Shown here in pieces: positions 1 through 6,064 of a DNA stretch of 9,055 nucleotides (positions within the stretch are counted from its first letter, which is position 1; each line of letters starts with the position of its first letter). This stretch comes from Mycobacterium sp. Lineage in GTDB: Bacteria; Actinomycetota; Actinomycetes; Mycobacteriales; Mycobacteriaceae. Made by a program: the position numbers and the translations under genes. The stretch spans positions 1-9,055 of the forward strand of contig JAOPWF010000530.1 in the NCBI GenBank assembly GCA_025965815.1, in the 5' to 3' direction. The notes beneath the pieces were generated by a model, which saw only the letters and a program-made list of their open reading frames with translations, had not been told where the DNA came from and ran no database searches.

Positions 1-244
1 CCGCGGTGAACCCGGCGACGAACAACCCGGCCGATCCGGCCACCCGCCACCTCGATGCGGGCGGCGCCTTCACCGCCCCCGTCTCGGTCTCCTCGACGCC
101 GACGACGGCGGCCAGGTAGGACAGGTAGCCGGGGACCAGCGGCACCACGCACGGCGAGGCGAACGACACCAGCCCGGCGAGGGCGCAGACGCCCAGCGCC
201 ACCAGCAGCGGACCGGCGGCGGCGGTCTCGGCGAACCCGGTCAT
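1..244 (-). CDS. ccdA: CcdA-type cytochrome c biogenesis membrane protein (C-terminus outside window)
   Basis: Only the first 81 residues are present; the gene runs off the low-coordinate edge. CcdA/DsbD-family membrane proteins carry electrons from cytoplasmic thioredoxin across the membrane to extracytoplasmic thiol proteins, here presumably the TlpA-like lipoprotein encoded just upstream, to keep apocytochrome c cysteines reduced for heme attachment. The visible part has a first membrane segment (about residues 11-30) running into the family hallmark SFASPCVVPLVPGYLSYL (residues 27-44). The conserved Pro-Cys is at 31-32, and a second cysteine is at 20. A soluble stretch with several Glu (51-56) follows, then the start of a second membrane segment near 68. 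The ATG overlaps the TGA of the upstream gene in an ATGA arrangement, so translation is probably coupled. The family call is firm; the rest of the protein, including any second redox cysteine, cannot be judged here. Confidence 0.9.
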   Translation of the reverse strand, partial: MTGFAETAAAGPLLVALGVCALAGLVSFASPCVVPLVPGYLSYLAAVVGVEETETGAVKAPPASRWRVAGSAGLFVAGFTA

Positions 245-849
245 GGTGACGTCGGCTTCCCGGCGGCTGATTCGGCCGCCAGCCGCGCTACGACGGGCTG
301 CAGGTCCTCGGCGAGCAGTTCACGCAGATACACCGCCGCCACTCGGTGCTGACGGTCCAGCACCAGCGTGGACGGGATCACCGTGGTCGGATACTTGCCC
401 CCGAACGCGATCATGGTGCGCATCGAGGGGTCATAGATGGACGGGAACGTCACCTTGCGGTCGACAAGAAAATCCCGAGGAGCGTCGATATTGCTGTCCC
501 GGACGTCGATGCCAAGGAAGGCGACCCCGTCGGCGCGGGTGGCGTCGTACACCTTCTCCAACTGACCGATCTCCGAGCGGCACGGCCCGCACCACTGGCC
601 CCAAACGTTGATCACGACGACCTTGCCCGCGAAGTCGTCCAGCGAGATCGTCTTGGCGGGGTCCATCAGGTCGGGTCCGGTCAACGGTCCGGGGCGCCCG
701 CGATTGTCGGGCGGGTCGTAATAGATGTCGGTCTTCCCGCCGGGTGCGACGAATTCGAAGGTGCCGCCCTGTGCCACAGCGTCGTCGCCGGTCGAGCAGC
801 CGACCAGCACCGCGGCCGCCGCCGCGATCGGGAGGGCCAGCCACTTCAC
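241..849 (-). CDS. TlpA/ResA-like thioredoxin-fold lipoprotein
   Basis: This is a predicted membrane-anchored thiol-disulfide oxidoreductase of 202 residues acting outside the cytoplasmic membrane. I chose the GTG at 849, four bases after the upstream stop. It gives a compact lipoprotein signal (Met-Lys-Trp, an Ala/Leu core, lipobox LVGC with the lipidated Cys at 18). A longer reading from ATG at 900 would overlap the upstream gene by 47 bases and bury the signal. A spacer with a Gly/Pro-rich stretch (GRPGPLTGPDL) follows, then a thioredoxin fold with the active-site WCGPC at about 86-90, and further on SIYDPSMRT and the cis-Pro region GGKYPTTVIPSTLVLD. Such proteins (ResA, CcsX, TlpA) reduce apocytochrome c cysteines and receive electrons from CcdA, whose gene overlaps this one by ATGA. 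Position and sequence match my memory of M. tuberculosis Rv0526. The specific substrate is inferred from context. Confidence 0.9.
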   Translation of the reverse strand: MKWLALPIAAAAAVLVGCSTGDDAVAQGGTFEFVAPGGKTDIYYDPPDNRGRPGPLTGPDLMDPAKTISLDDFAGKVVVINVWGQWCGPCRSEIGQLEKVYDATRADGVAFLGIDVRDSNIDAPRDFLVDRKVTFPSIYDPSMRTMIAFGGKYPTTVIPSTLVLDRQHRVAAVYLRELLAEDLQPVVARLAAESAAGKPTSP

Positions 850-853
850 GTTC

Positions 854-1462
854 TCAGCGACCCGCCGGCTCGGAGTAGCGGACGTCGACGAGGCTGTCAC
901 CGTCGTAGACGAACGATGTCAGGGACGCCAGATTGCACTGGCGTTTGCGCGGGTCGTGCCAGAGCTTCTTGCCCTCCAGCGCCCTGCGCAGCGTCTCCAC
1001 CGGCAACTGGTGGCTGACGCAGACCGCCTCGTGACCCACGGCGCGGGCACGCGCCTTGTCGATGGCCGTGGTCATCCGCGCCACGATGTCCTGGTACGGC
1101 TCGCCCCATGACGGCCGCAGCGGGTTGCGCAACTGCCACCACACCCGCGGGTCGCGCCACGCGCCGTCGCCGGGTGAGACGTGGCGGCCCTCGAAGAAGT
1201 TGGTCGACTCGATCAGGTCGGGGTCGGTCTCGAGGGTCAGGTTGTGGCGGGCGGCGATCGGCGCCGCCGTCTCCTGCGCACGTTGCAGCGGCGACGCCAC
1301 CACCAGCACGATGTCGTTGTCGGCAAGGGCGTCGGCGACGGCCTGCGCCTGGGCCTGTCCTTTGTCTGACAGCCGGTAGCCGGGCAGTCGCCCGTAGAGG
1401 ATCTTCTCGGGGTTGTACACCTCGCCGTGGCGCATCGCGTGCACCGTGGTTCGCTCGCTCAT
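854..1462 (-). CDS. Histidine phosphatase (phosphoglycerate-mutase-like) family protein
   Basis: This is a 202-residue member of the histidine phosphatase superfamily. The phospho-acceptor motif is MRHGE at 10-14 (catalytic His12, Arg11). A second Arg sits in SPLQRAQET (Arg61, Glu64), and the second catalytic His is in VCVSHQLP (His151). Between them, where cofactor-dependent mutases usually have a short acidic 'E-x-x-G-x-W-E-G' segment, this protein has a longer Trp-, Arg- and Pro-rich stretch (about 85-122, with WWQLRNPLRPSWGEPY). This argues against a true glycolytic mutase and for a phosphatase of unknown substrate. The ATG at 1462 lies one base after the hemL stop and gives a normal N-terminus; longer in-frame readings run inside hemL. 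It sits between hemL and the TlpA-like gene in a tight operon, as I recall for Rv0525. Why a phosphatase belongs with heme and cytochrome c genes is not known to me. Confidence 0.88.
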   Translation of the reverse strand: MSERTTVHAMRHGEVYNPEKILYGRLPGYRLSDKGQAQAQAVADALADNDIVLVVASPLQRAQETAAPIAARHNLTLETDPDLIESTNFFEGRHVSPGDGAWRDPRVWWQLRNPLRPSWGEPYQDIVARMTTAIDKARARAVGHEAVCVSHQLPVETLRRALEGKKLWHDPRKRQCNLASLTSFVYDGDSLVDVRYSEPAGR

Positions 1463-1463
1463 A

Positions 1464-2777
1464 TCAAGCCCCGGGCTCGGTGGCTTCGGCGGCCGCGCGG
1501 GCGGCGGCAGGCAGCGCGGCGGTGATGCGGTCGAACGCGTCGTCGTCGAGGGCGGCGGAGACGAACCAGGTCTCGTACGCGCTGGGCGGCGGGTAGACGC
1601 CCTGGTCCAGCAGGGCGTGGAAGAAGGCCGGGTAGCGCCAGGTCTCGGTGGCCCGCGCCGACGCGAAGTCGGTGACCGGAGAATCGCTGAAGAACAGGCT
1701 GAGCATGTTGCCTGCGCGCGGAATCTGGTGCGGCACATCGGCTTCAGTCAACGCCCCGGACAGCAGCGCGGCCAGCCGGTCGGCGTTCGCGTCCAGCGCC
1801 GCGTACACCGCATCGTCGGCGGCGCGCAGCGTGGCCAGTCCGGCGGCCATCGCCACCGGGTTCCCGGACAGCGTGCCTGCCTGATACACCGGGCCGAGCG
1901 GGGCGAGCCGCTCCATCACCTCGACGCGCCCGCCGAACGCGGCCGCAGGCAGCCCGCCGCTCATCACCTTGCCGAAGGTGAACAGGTCAGCGGGCACCGG
2001 ATCCAGGCCGTACCAACCGGCCTTGCTGACCCGGAAGCCCGTCATCACCTCGTCGAGGATCAGCAGCGCGCCGTGATCGGCGGTGATCCGGCGCAGCGCG
2101 GCGTTGTAGCCGGGCAGCGGCGGGACGGTGCCCATGTTGCCCGGGCTGGCCTCGCTGATGACCGCGGCGATCTGCTCGCCGAATTGCGCGAAGGTCCGCT
2201 CGACGGCGTCGATGTTGTTGTAGGGCAGCACGATCGTGTCGGCGGCGGTGGCCCCGGTGACACCCGGCGAGGACGGCAGGCCCAGCGTCGCGACGCCCGA
2301 CCCGGCGTCGGCGAGCAACGCGTCGACGTGACCGTGGTAGCAGCCGCTGAACTTGACGATCTTGGCGCGACGGGTGAAACCGCGGGCCAACCGGATCGCA
2401 CTCATTGTGGCCTCGGTGCCGGAGTTGACCAGCCGCACCCGCTCGACCGGGTCAACCCGTCCGATGATCTCGGTGGCCAGTTCGGTCTCAGCGGGCGTCG
2501 GCGCACCAAAGGACAGCCCGGACGCCGCCACGCGTTGCACCGCCTCCACAACGGCGGGGTGGGCATGGCCCAGGATCATCGGGCCCCAGGAACTGACCAG
2601 GTCGACGTAGGTGTTGTCGTCGGCGTCGGTCAGCCAGTAGCCCTTCGCGGAGGTGATGAACCGCGGGGTGCCGCCGACGGCGTTGAAGGCCCGCACCGGC
2701 GAATTCACGCCGCCCGGGATGACGGCGCAGGCCTGTTCGAACAGCGTGGCGGACAGATCGGTACTGCGCATGGCCAC
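1464..2777 (-). CDS. hemL: Glutamate-1-semialdehyde 2,1-aminomutase
   Basis: HemL is a cytoplasmic PLP enzyme that converts glutamate-1-semialdehyde to 5-aminolevulinate, the last step of the C5 route into tetrapyrroles; its product feeds HemB, encoded at the other end of this window. The 437-residue reading has the family signatures in order: [12 protein letters not shown] (20-31), [12 protein letters not shown] (63-74), [16 protein letters not shown] (118-133), [10 protein letters not shown] (143-152), [12 protein letters not shown] (239-250, the PLP-contacting Asp242) and the Schiff-base lysine in [17 protein letters not shown] (Lys270). Length is normal for the family. The GTG at 2777 is preceded by GGA at a plausible ribosome-binding distance; the ATG at 2771, two codons later, is equally possible. 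It heads a tight block: the phosphatase starts one base after its stop, then the TlpA-like gene and ccdA. A promoter is expected in the 81 bases upstream, but no clear -10/-35 pair stands out. Confidence 0.97.
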   Translation of the reverse strand: MAMRSTDLSATLFEQACAVIPGGVNSPVRAFNAVGGTPRFITSAKGYWLTDADDNTYVDLVSSWGPMILGHAHPAVVEAVQRVAASGLSFGAPTPAETELATEIIGRVDPVERVRLVNSGTEATMSAIRLARGFTRRAKIVKFSGCYHGHVDALLADAGSGVATLGLPSSPGVTGATAADTIVLPYNNIDAVERTFAQFGEQIAAVISEASPGNMGTVPPLPGYNAALRRITADHGALLILDEVMTGFRVSKAGWYGLDPVPADLFTFGKVMSGGLPAAAFGGRVEVMERLAPLGPVYQAGTLSGNPVAMAAGLATLRAADDAVYAALDANADRLAALLSGALTEADVPHQIPRAGNMLSLFFSDSPVTDFASARATETWRYPAFFHALLDQGVYPPPSAYETWFVSAALDDDAFDRITAALPAAARAAAEATEPGA

Positions 2778-2805
2778 CAGTGTTCCAGCAGATCCGAGGT
2801 TGTCG

Positions 2806-2820
2806 ACTACAGGGTGTAGT
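2806..2820. promoter_or_regulatory. Perfect inverted repeat upstream of hemL (possible operator)
   Basis: ACTACA (2806-2811), spacer GGG, TGTAGT (2815-2820) is a perfect 6-bp-arm dyad in the short space between the Ddn-like stop and the hemL start, about 30 bases before the hemL start codon. The position suits a regulator site or part of the promoter region. The arms are too short and AT-balanced for a convincing terminator. No local regulator can be assigned to it, and the dyad could be chance. Confidence 0.3.
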
Positions 2821-2828
2821 TGATCACT

Positions 2829-2856
2829 CCGGCGGGCAGGAGCGAAGCGACCCGGG
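2829..2856 (-). repeat. 28-bp intergenic repeat, copy 1
   Basis: This copy begins two bases beyond the stop codon of the Ddn-like gene. On the minus strand it reads CCCGGGTCGCTTCGCTCC followed by TGCCCGCCGG. It matches the sequence at 7352-7379 on the opposite strand at 24 of 28 positions. Short GC-rich words around GAGCGAAGCGACC are, as I recall, common between actinobacterial genes; what they do is unclear. It could lie in the 3' end of the Ddn-like transcript or in the hemL promoter region. Confidence 0.55.
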
Positions 2857-2858
2857 GA

Positions 2859-3254
2859 TCATTCCGGCGTTAGCGCGAACACGGGGTGGTCGGCCTCGTT
2901 CGGCAGCTTGTTGAAGTAGCCTTCGACGACCTTCCCGGCCTTGACCTTGTAGGCGTCCAGGACCGGGTGCCTGGTCCCGACCGGCGTCTCGGTGGCGAAG
3001 TAATCGGTGCTGCCGGCCTTGCTGCTCAGGCTGACCTTGGGGTTGGCCCGCACGTTCTTGACCCACTGCGATTCGCCCCTGGTGGACACCAGATACTTCA
3101 CGCCGTCCACGTCGACGGTCACGACCGGAATCTTCTGCGGCTCCCTGCTGCCCCGCTTGGTCACCGTCAGCGTCTCGGTATTGCTCAGTCCGGTCGCCAT
3201 GGCGATCTTGTTGAAGATCTTGGCGGTGAACCACGGGGGCTTGAGGTAGGCCAT
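2859..3254 (-). CDS. Ddn-like (DUF385) F420-dependent nitroreductase-family protein
   Basis: This 131-residue protein belongs to the split-beta-barrel family that includes the M. tuberculosis F420-dependent nitroreductase Ddn. Family features: a polar entry stretch LTVTKRGSREPQKIPVVTVDVDG (broken as LTVTKRG 29-35, IPVVTVDVDG 42-51), the cofactor-side YLVSTRGESQWVKNVRANP (54-72, aligned with the Ddn segment ending WYHNVVKNP), and the C-terminal HPVFALTP (123-130). The N-terminus (YLKPPWFTAKIFNKIAM) is an amphipathic helix that may sit on the membrane, as known for Ddn relatives. I chose ATG at 3254 because MAYLKPPWF is a typical beginning; ATG at 3278 or 3308 would run into the opposing gene. 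The natural substrate cannot be told; quinone reduction is one role known in the family. It is divergently paired with a second family member. The stop is followed by the 28-bp repeat and then hemL. Confidence 0.8.
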   Translation of the reverse strand: MAYLKPPWFTAKIFNKIAMATGLSNTETLTVTKRGSREPQKIPVVTVDVDGVKYLVSTRGESQWVKNVRANPKVSLSSKAGSTDYFATETPVGTRHPVLDAYKVKAGKVVEGYFNKLPNEADHPVFALTPE

Positions 3255-3276
3255 GACCACGAGTTTGATGGCATTC

Positions 3277-3657
3277 ATGCAGTTACCGCAATGGCTTGCA
3301 CGGTTCAATCGTCATGTCACCAACCCGGTGCAACGGTTGTGGGCGGGCTGGGCGCCGACCTTCGGCATTCTCGAGCATGTCGGACGGCGCTCCGGCAAGC
3401 GTTACCGGACACCGCTCACGGTGTTCAGCACCGACGACGGGGTGGCGATCCTGTTGACCTACGGACCGAACCGCGACTGGCTCAAGAACCTCACCGCGGC
3501 GGGCGGCGGGCGGTTGCGGCGCTACGGCAGGACCTTCGGGGTGACCGATCCGCGGGTGATGACCAAGGCGGAGGCGGCGCCGTCGGTCACCGGGCCGTGG
3601 CGACCGCTGTTCTCCGTCCTGCCCTTCGAATCGGCCGTGTTGCTGACCCGCACATGA
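3277..3657 (+). CDS. Second Ddn-like (DUF385) deazaflavin-dependent oxidoreductase-family protein
   Basis: This 126-residue protein is a distant paralogue of its divergent neighbour. Signature parts: N-terminal amphipathic LPQWLARFNRHVTNPVQRLW (3-22), the family core ILEHVGRRSGKRYRTPLTVF (31-50, the 'GRxSGxxxxTPL' motif), GVAILLTYGPNRDWLKNL (55-72, equivalent to the cofactor-binding 'W-x-x-N' segment), AAGGGRLRRYGRTF (74-87) and a hydrophobic C-terminus. I prefer ATG 3277 (MQLPQWLARF, a typical beginning); in-frame ATGs at 3268 and 3253 also exist, and the latter shares the palindrome CATG with the opposing gene's start. It ends by ATGA overlap with a broken SnoaL-like gene, so the two were once co-translated. 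It is the only plus-strand transcription unit in the window. Substrate unknown. Confidence 0.8.
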   Translation: MQLPQWLARFNRHVTNPVQRLWAGWAPTFGILEHVGRRSGKRYRTPLTVFSTDDGVAILLTYGPNRDWLKNLTAAGGGRLRRYGRTFGVTDPRVMTKAEAAPSVTGPWRPLFSVLPFESAVLLTRT

Positions 3658-4045
3658 CCGTCGAGGACAGCGTCGACGGCGTGGTTCGGCGGTACTTCGC
3701 GGTGGTCGGCGACCTGTCGTCGTCGCGGGACGATCTGCGGGCGGTGCTGGACCCCGCCGTGGTGATGACCGAGCACCGCGGGGTGCGCAACGCGACCGGG
3801 AGGCGGCGCTCGCCGGCTTCGACGCGGGCAAGCAGCTGCAGTCGGATCGGCAGTTCGTCATCCACGAGATCCTGGTCGCGGGTGAGCGTGCCGCGGTGCC
3901 GTCGGGGTGGCGGGGCACCGTCGCAGCAGACAACGAACGGTTCGCCGCGGGCACCGAGCTGGTCGCCGAAATGGCCGGCTTCCTCACCGTCCGCGACGGC
4001 CGGATCGTCGCGCACGACACCTACGACTGCTACCCGCCGATCTAG
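3654..4045 (+). pseudogene. SnoaL-like/NTF2-fold protein, frameshifted by an apparent deletion
   Basis: The reading that starts at ATG 3654 gives VVRRYFAVVGDL and DDLRAVLDPAVVMTEH (to about 3776). From there the sensible protein continues in a different frame as PRGAQRDREAALAGFDAGKQ, VIHEILVAGERAAV, GTELVAEMAGFLTVRDGRI and AHDTYDCYPPI, ending at TAG 4043-4045. This is the usual ending of SnoaL-like small polyketide-cyclase-fold proteins. Relatives, as I remember them, have a 'TExPNxxxPxG' stretch at the junction; here TEH runs straight into PRG, so about 3n+1 bases (near 16) seem to be missing around 3774-3778. The uncorrected frame turns into Ser/Arg-rich nonsense and passes through the next gene to 4151. 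The start overlaps the upstream stop (ATGA). A sequencing error cannot be excluded, but loss of conserved residues along with the frame favours a real deletion. Confidence 0.7.
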
Positions 4046-4047
4046 AG

Positions 4048-4422
4048 CTACCGCGGGTCGACGAGGTTGCGGAAGTTGGTCGCCGGGTAGACGGATGCGC
4101 CTGCCTCCTGGACCCGATCCGAAAGCGTGCTGTCGGAGGTCACGACCTTGATGTCCTGCGGCCGGGCGTCGGCCCGCACCATCCGGACGATCTCGTCGTC
4201 GGCCGAGTTGGCGTGCGCTTTCGGTGCATGCGCGACACCGATCACCGATGAGTTGATCGGCGGCGACGGTGGGCGTTCGAACACCACTGTCACGTCGTTG
4301 CCCTCATCTGCAGCCCAGTGCTCAAGCCGGTCGACCAGCGTCGCCATCGCGCCCCGGCGGTCCTTCCACCAACCGTCCGGGCGGCTCCCGATCACGTTCA
4401 TGCCGTCGACGATCCACCGCAT
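4048..4422 (-). CDS. NYN-domain (YacP-like PIN-fold) putative ribonuclease
   Basis: This 124-residue protein is essentially one NYN domain, a PIN-like metal-dependent RNase fold. The acidic residues expected to bind the metal are visible: Asp6 in WIVDGMNVIGS, Asp75-Asp76 in NSADDEIVRMV, and Asp97 in VVTSDSTLSDRV, with VTVVFE (44-49) as a central strand. The start at ATG 4422 puts the first catalytic Asp at its normal place; a longer reading to 4467 would enter the TetR gene and add an unlikely Arg-rich leader. No Shine-Dalgarno is obvious. It is the last gene of the MpaB-TetR-NYN group, 28 bases after the TetR stop, and ends tail to tail with the SnoaL-like remnant, two bases between stops. 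YacP-type proteins act in RNA turnover in other bacteria; the target here is unknown, and toxin activity is neither shown nor supported by a visible antitoxin. Confidence 0.82.
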   Translation of the reverse strand: MRWIVDGMNVIGSRPDGWWKDRRGAMATLVDRLEHWAADEGNDVTVVFERPPSPPINSSVIGVAHAPKAHANSADDEIVRMVRADARPQDIKVVTSDSTLSDRVQEAGASVYPATNFRNLVDPR

Positions 4423-4450
4423 GTATTGAGTGTGACCCGGGGCGTCGGGT

Positions 4451-5056
4451 CTAAACCGGCACCGCACGCAACGCGGCGGGCAGGGTCGGCAGAAAGTGCT
4501 TCGTCGCGAAATCCCGGATGTCGTCGGCAGTCGTCAACGGCGACCCGGGCAGCAGCAGTGCGACCATGGCGTAGCGCAGGATGTTCTCGGCGAGTTCGTC
4601 GACCGCCCGCTCGCCGATCCGGTCGGCGAATCCGTCAGGGAAGATGGCCCGCAGCGCGTCGGCGATCCGCCCGACGGCGGCGCCGTAGTGCTGATGCGCC
4701 AGTTCCAGCGCCAGCGCCGGTTCGTCGGTGATCATCCGCTCCAGCACCCGGTGGCGGCGGAACCGCAGAATGGACGCGGTGAACGCCTCGACATAGTAAT
4801 TCGACTGCGGCCCGGCATTTTTCAGCTCGTCGGCGATACCGGCCAACAGTGCGGCGTTTTCGCGGTCGATGACGGCGGCGACGAGTTCGTCGCGGCCGGC
4901 GAACCGGCGGTAGATGGTCGTCCGGCTCACCCCGGCGCGCCGGGCGACGTCGTCGAGGGCCACCCGGCGGAAGCCGTGCCGTTCGAACTCGACGGCCGCG
5001 GCGTCGAGGATGTCTTCGGTCGAGGGATCAGGCGCGTTCATACCCGGCTTGGGCAT
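4451..5056 (-). CDS. TetR-family transcriptional regulator
   Basis: This 201-residue regulator has the typical layout: an N-terminal DNA-binding domain with helix-turn-helix [21 protein letters not shown] (split as [11 protein letters not shown] 32-42, [10 protein letters not shown] 43-52), then [10 protein letters not shown] (54-63), and a variable all-helical ligand-binding and dimerisation domain containing [24 protein letters not shown]. The ATG at 5056 lies inside the end of the upstream oxygenase-like gene (29-base overlap); ATG 5041 ([12 protein letters not shown]) is an equally plausible start. The overlap suggests co-transcription with that gene, and the likely operator is the dyad before the oxygenase start (5908-5922), which would make the unit autoregulated. 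The ligand is unknown; a lipophilic compound handled by the oxygenase is the natural guess. Confidence 0.92.
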   Translation of the reverse strand: MPKPGMNAPDPSTEDILDAAAVEFERHGFRRVALDDVARRAGVSRTTIYRRFAGRDELVAAVIDRENAALLAGIADELKNAGPQSNYYVEAFTASILRFRRHRVLERMITDEPALALELAHQHYGAAVGRIADALRAIFPDGFADRIGERAVDELAENILRYAMVALLLPGSPLTTADDIRDFATKHFLPTLPAALRAVPV

Positions 5057-5906
5057 ATCCGTTGCACCGCAGCCGCATTGGCAGCCGGTCCCACAACCAG
5101 TTGACCGGTCGGGAGCGCCACAGCGCGGCGAAGCGCTGATACCGCCGCTCCTTTCGCGCGCTCCACGGCAGCCCGAGCAGGGTTCGGGCCCGCGGCGGCA
5201 GGCCGCCGGTGGTCAGAAACGCGGCGACGGGATCGAACGCCAACGCCACCACCCGCCAGACGGCGGGCGGCACCCCCTTCGGGCACGGGAAGCCCTTGGT
5301 GACATAGCCGATTCCGTATTTCGCGGTGGGGTGCGCGACCAGGATCTCGTCGAGCATGCGATGCCAGTACCGCTCGAACGCGGCGTAGTCGGCGGGCAGT
5401 GGGCGGTCGCTGACGCCGTAGCGGCGGTACCACGTCTTGGACTCGAGGTAGATCTGCTCCTTCTCGGCGTTGGTGAGACGCTTGACGAAGGTGTCCGCGA
5501 AGTACAGCACCTGCTCGACGAAGGTGGCGTGCGCCCAGAAGTACGTGTCGGGATCAAGCGCGTGGTAGCGCTCAATCTTTCCATTTTGGCTGGGCATGTC
5601 GCCCTTGATCGCGTGGTGGAAGTCGCGCACCTGCTGCCCGGGGTTGTCGTCCTCGGACCCGTAAACCGTCATGAAGATCGGCGGCAGCGACCGCTTCACC
5701 CGCGCCGCGGTGTCTTCGAAGAACACCGAATGGTCCAGCACGCCCTGCCCCAACTCGGCCAGCATGTTCTGCAGCACCGCGGGTCGGGGGCCGATCAGGA
5801 ACATCCTGTTGTCGCCGAAGTAGCGCCAGACCAGCGACTGCGGGCCCAGTGGCAGGGCGTCTTCCGACGGTCCGGTGCGTTGCGGAGTCTCAGACAACTC
5901 GGTCAT
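5028..5906 (-). CDS. DUF2236/MpaB-family oxygenase-like protein
   Basis: This 292-residue protein belongs to the DUF2236 ('oxygenase MpaB') family. Recognisable landmarks: [12 protein letters not shown] (21-32), [19 protein letters not shown] (38-56), [20 protein letters not shown] (58-77), [10 protein letters not shown] (93-102), [20 protein letters not shown] (114-133), [19 protein letters not shown] (159-177) and a C-terminal helical part. The family includes the rubber oxygenase Lcp, which binds heme b, and fungal MpaB, which cleaves an isoprenoid chain. Conserved His candidates here are His59, His97/98 and His126. I chose ATG 5906 because the family match starts just after it; the 183-base upstream extension is low-complexity and crosses a hairpin. 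The substrate is unknown. The last 29 bases overlap the TetR gene, and a 15-bp dyad sits immediately before the start codon. Confidence 0.86.
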   Translation of the reverse strand: MTELSETPQRTGPSEDALPLGPQSLVWRYFGDNRMFLIGPRPAVLQNMLAELGQGVLDHSVFFEDTAARVKRSLPPIFMTVYGSEDDNPGQQVRDFHHAIKGDMPSQNGKIERYHALDPDTYFWAHATFVEQVLYFADTFVKRLTNAEKEQIYLESKTWYRRYGVSDRPLPADYAAFERYWHRMLDEILVAHPTAKYGIGYVTKGFPCPKGVPPAVWRVVALAFDPVAAFLTTGGLPPRARTLLGLPWSARKERRYQRFAALWRSRPVNWLWDRLPMRLRCNGYAQAGYERA

Positions 5907-5907
5907 G

Positions 5908-5922
5908 TGGAACAGTGTTACA
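5908..5922. promoter_or_regulatory. Candidate TetR operator at the MpaB-like start codon
   Basis: TGGAACAGTGTTACA is a 15-bp dyad centred on G5915, with six of seven base pairs symmetric (one mismatch, 5910/5920). It begins one base upstream of the oxygenase-like ATG on the minus strand. Length, odd-centred symmetry and the AACA-N-TGTT core are in keeping with TetR-family operators, and a TetR gene overlaps the 3' end of the same transcription unit. A protein bound here would block initiation or elongation. The regulator-site pairing is inferred. Confidence 0.5.
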
Positions 5923-5981
5923 GATTCCGCACTCTGTACCAACCGCTGGGTGCAATATGTGCGCAACACGCTCGCCGGTGT

Positions 5982-6005
5982 CCGGTCGGTAACGCGTCCG
6001 ACCGG
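5982..6005 (-). terminator. Perfect 8-bp GC-rich hairpin after the hemB/membrane-gene unit
   Basis: CCGGTCGG (5982-5989), loop TAACGCGT, CCGACCGG (5998-6005) is a perfect inverted repeat, seven of its eight pairs being G-C. It lies in the 158-base space between the stop of the last membrane gene (6065) and the oxygenase-like start (5906), about 60 bases past the stop. There is no T-run after the stem on either strand, but mycobacterial intrinsic terminators often lack one. It could alternatively be a regulator site upstream of the oxygenase operon. Confidence 0.42.
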
Positions 6006-6064
6006 CAGCCCAGATGCACCGCCACCGCGTCGGGATGCTCCGCGAGGAAATCCGGGTGCGATCA

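Noticed and set aside
1463..1738. N-terminal extension of the histidine phosphatase into hemL
   Set aside because: Ser/Pro/Arg-rich out-of-frame reading of hemL; ATG 1462 gives a standard start one base after the hemL stop.
1717..2777. HemL segment EASPGNMG differing from the common EPVAGNMG
   Set aside because: I recall the same wording in mycobacterial HemL, so it is lineage-typical and not a lesion.
1413..2819. Long plus-strand open frame (468 codons) opposite hemL
   Set aside because: Gly/Arg/His-rich shadow frame typical of high-GC DNA; hemL on the other strand has clear family motifs throughout.
2886..4151. Long plus-strand frame of 421 codons across the Ddn-like and SnoaL-like genes
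   Set aside because: It runs antisense to one real gene and out of frame through another; only its 3654-3776 part coincides with genuine coding sequence (start of the SnoaL-like remnant).
4048..4422. NYN protein as toxin of a toxin-antitoxin pair
   Set aside because: No small antitoxin-like gene adjoins it; the neighbour is a full-length TetR regulator, and the domain fits YacP-type RNA processing.
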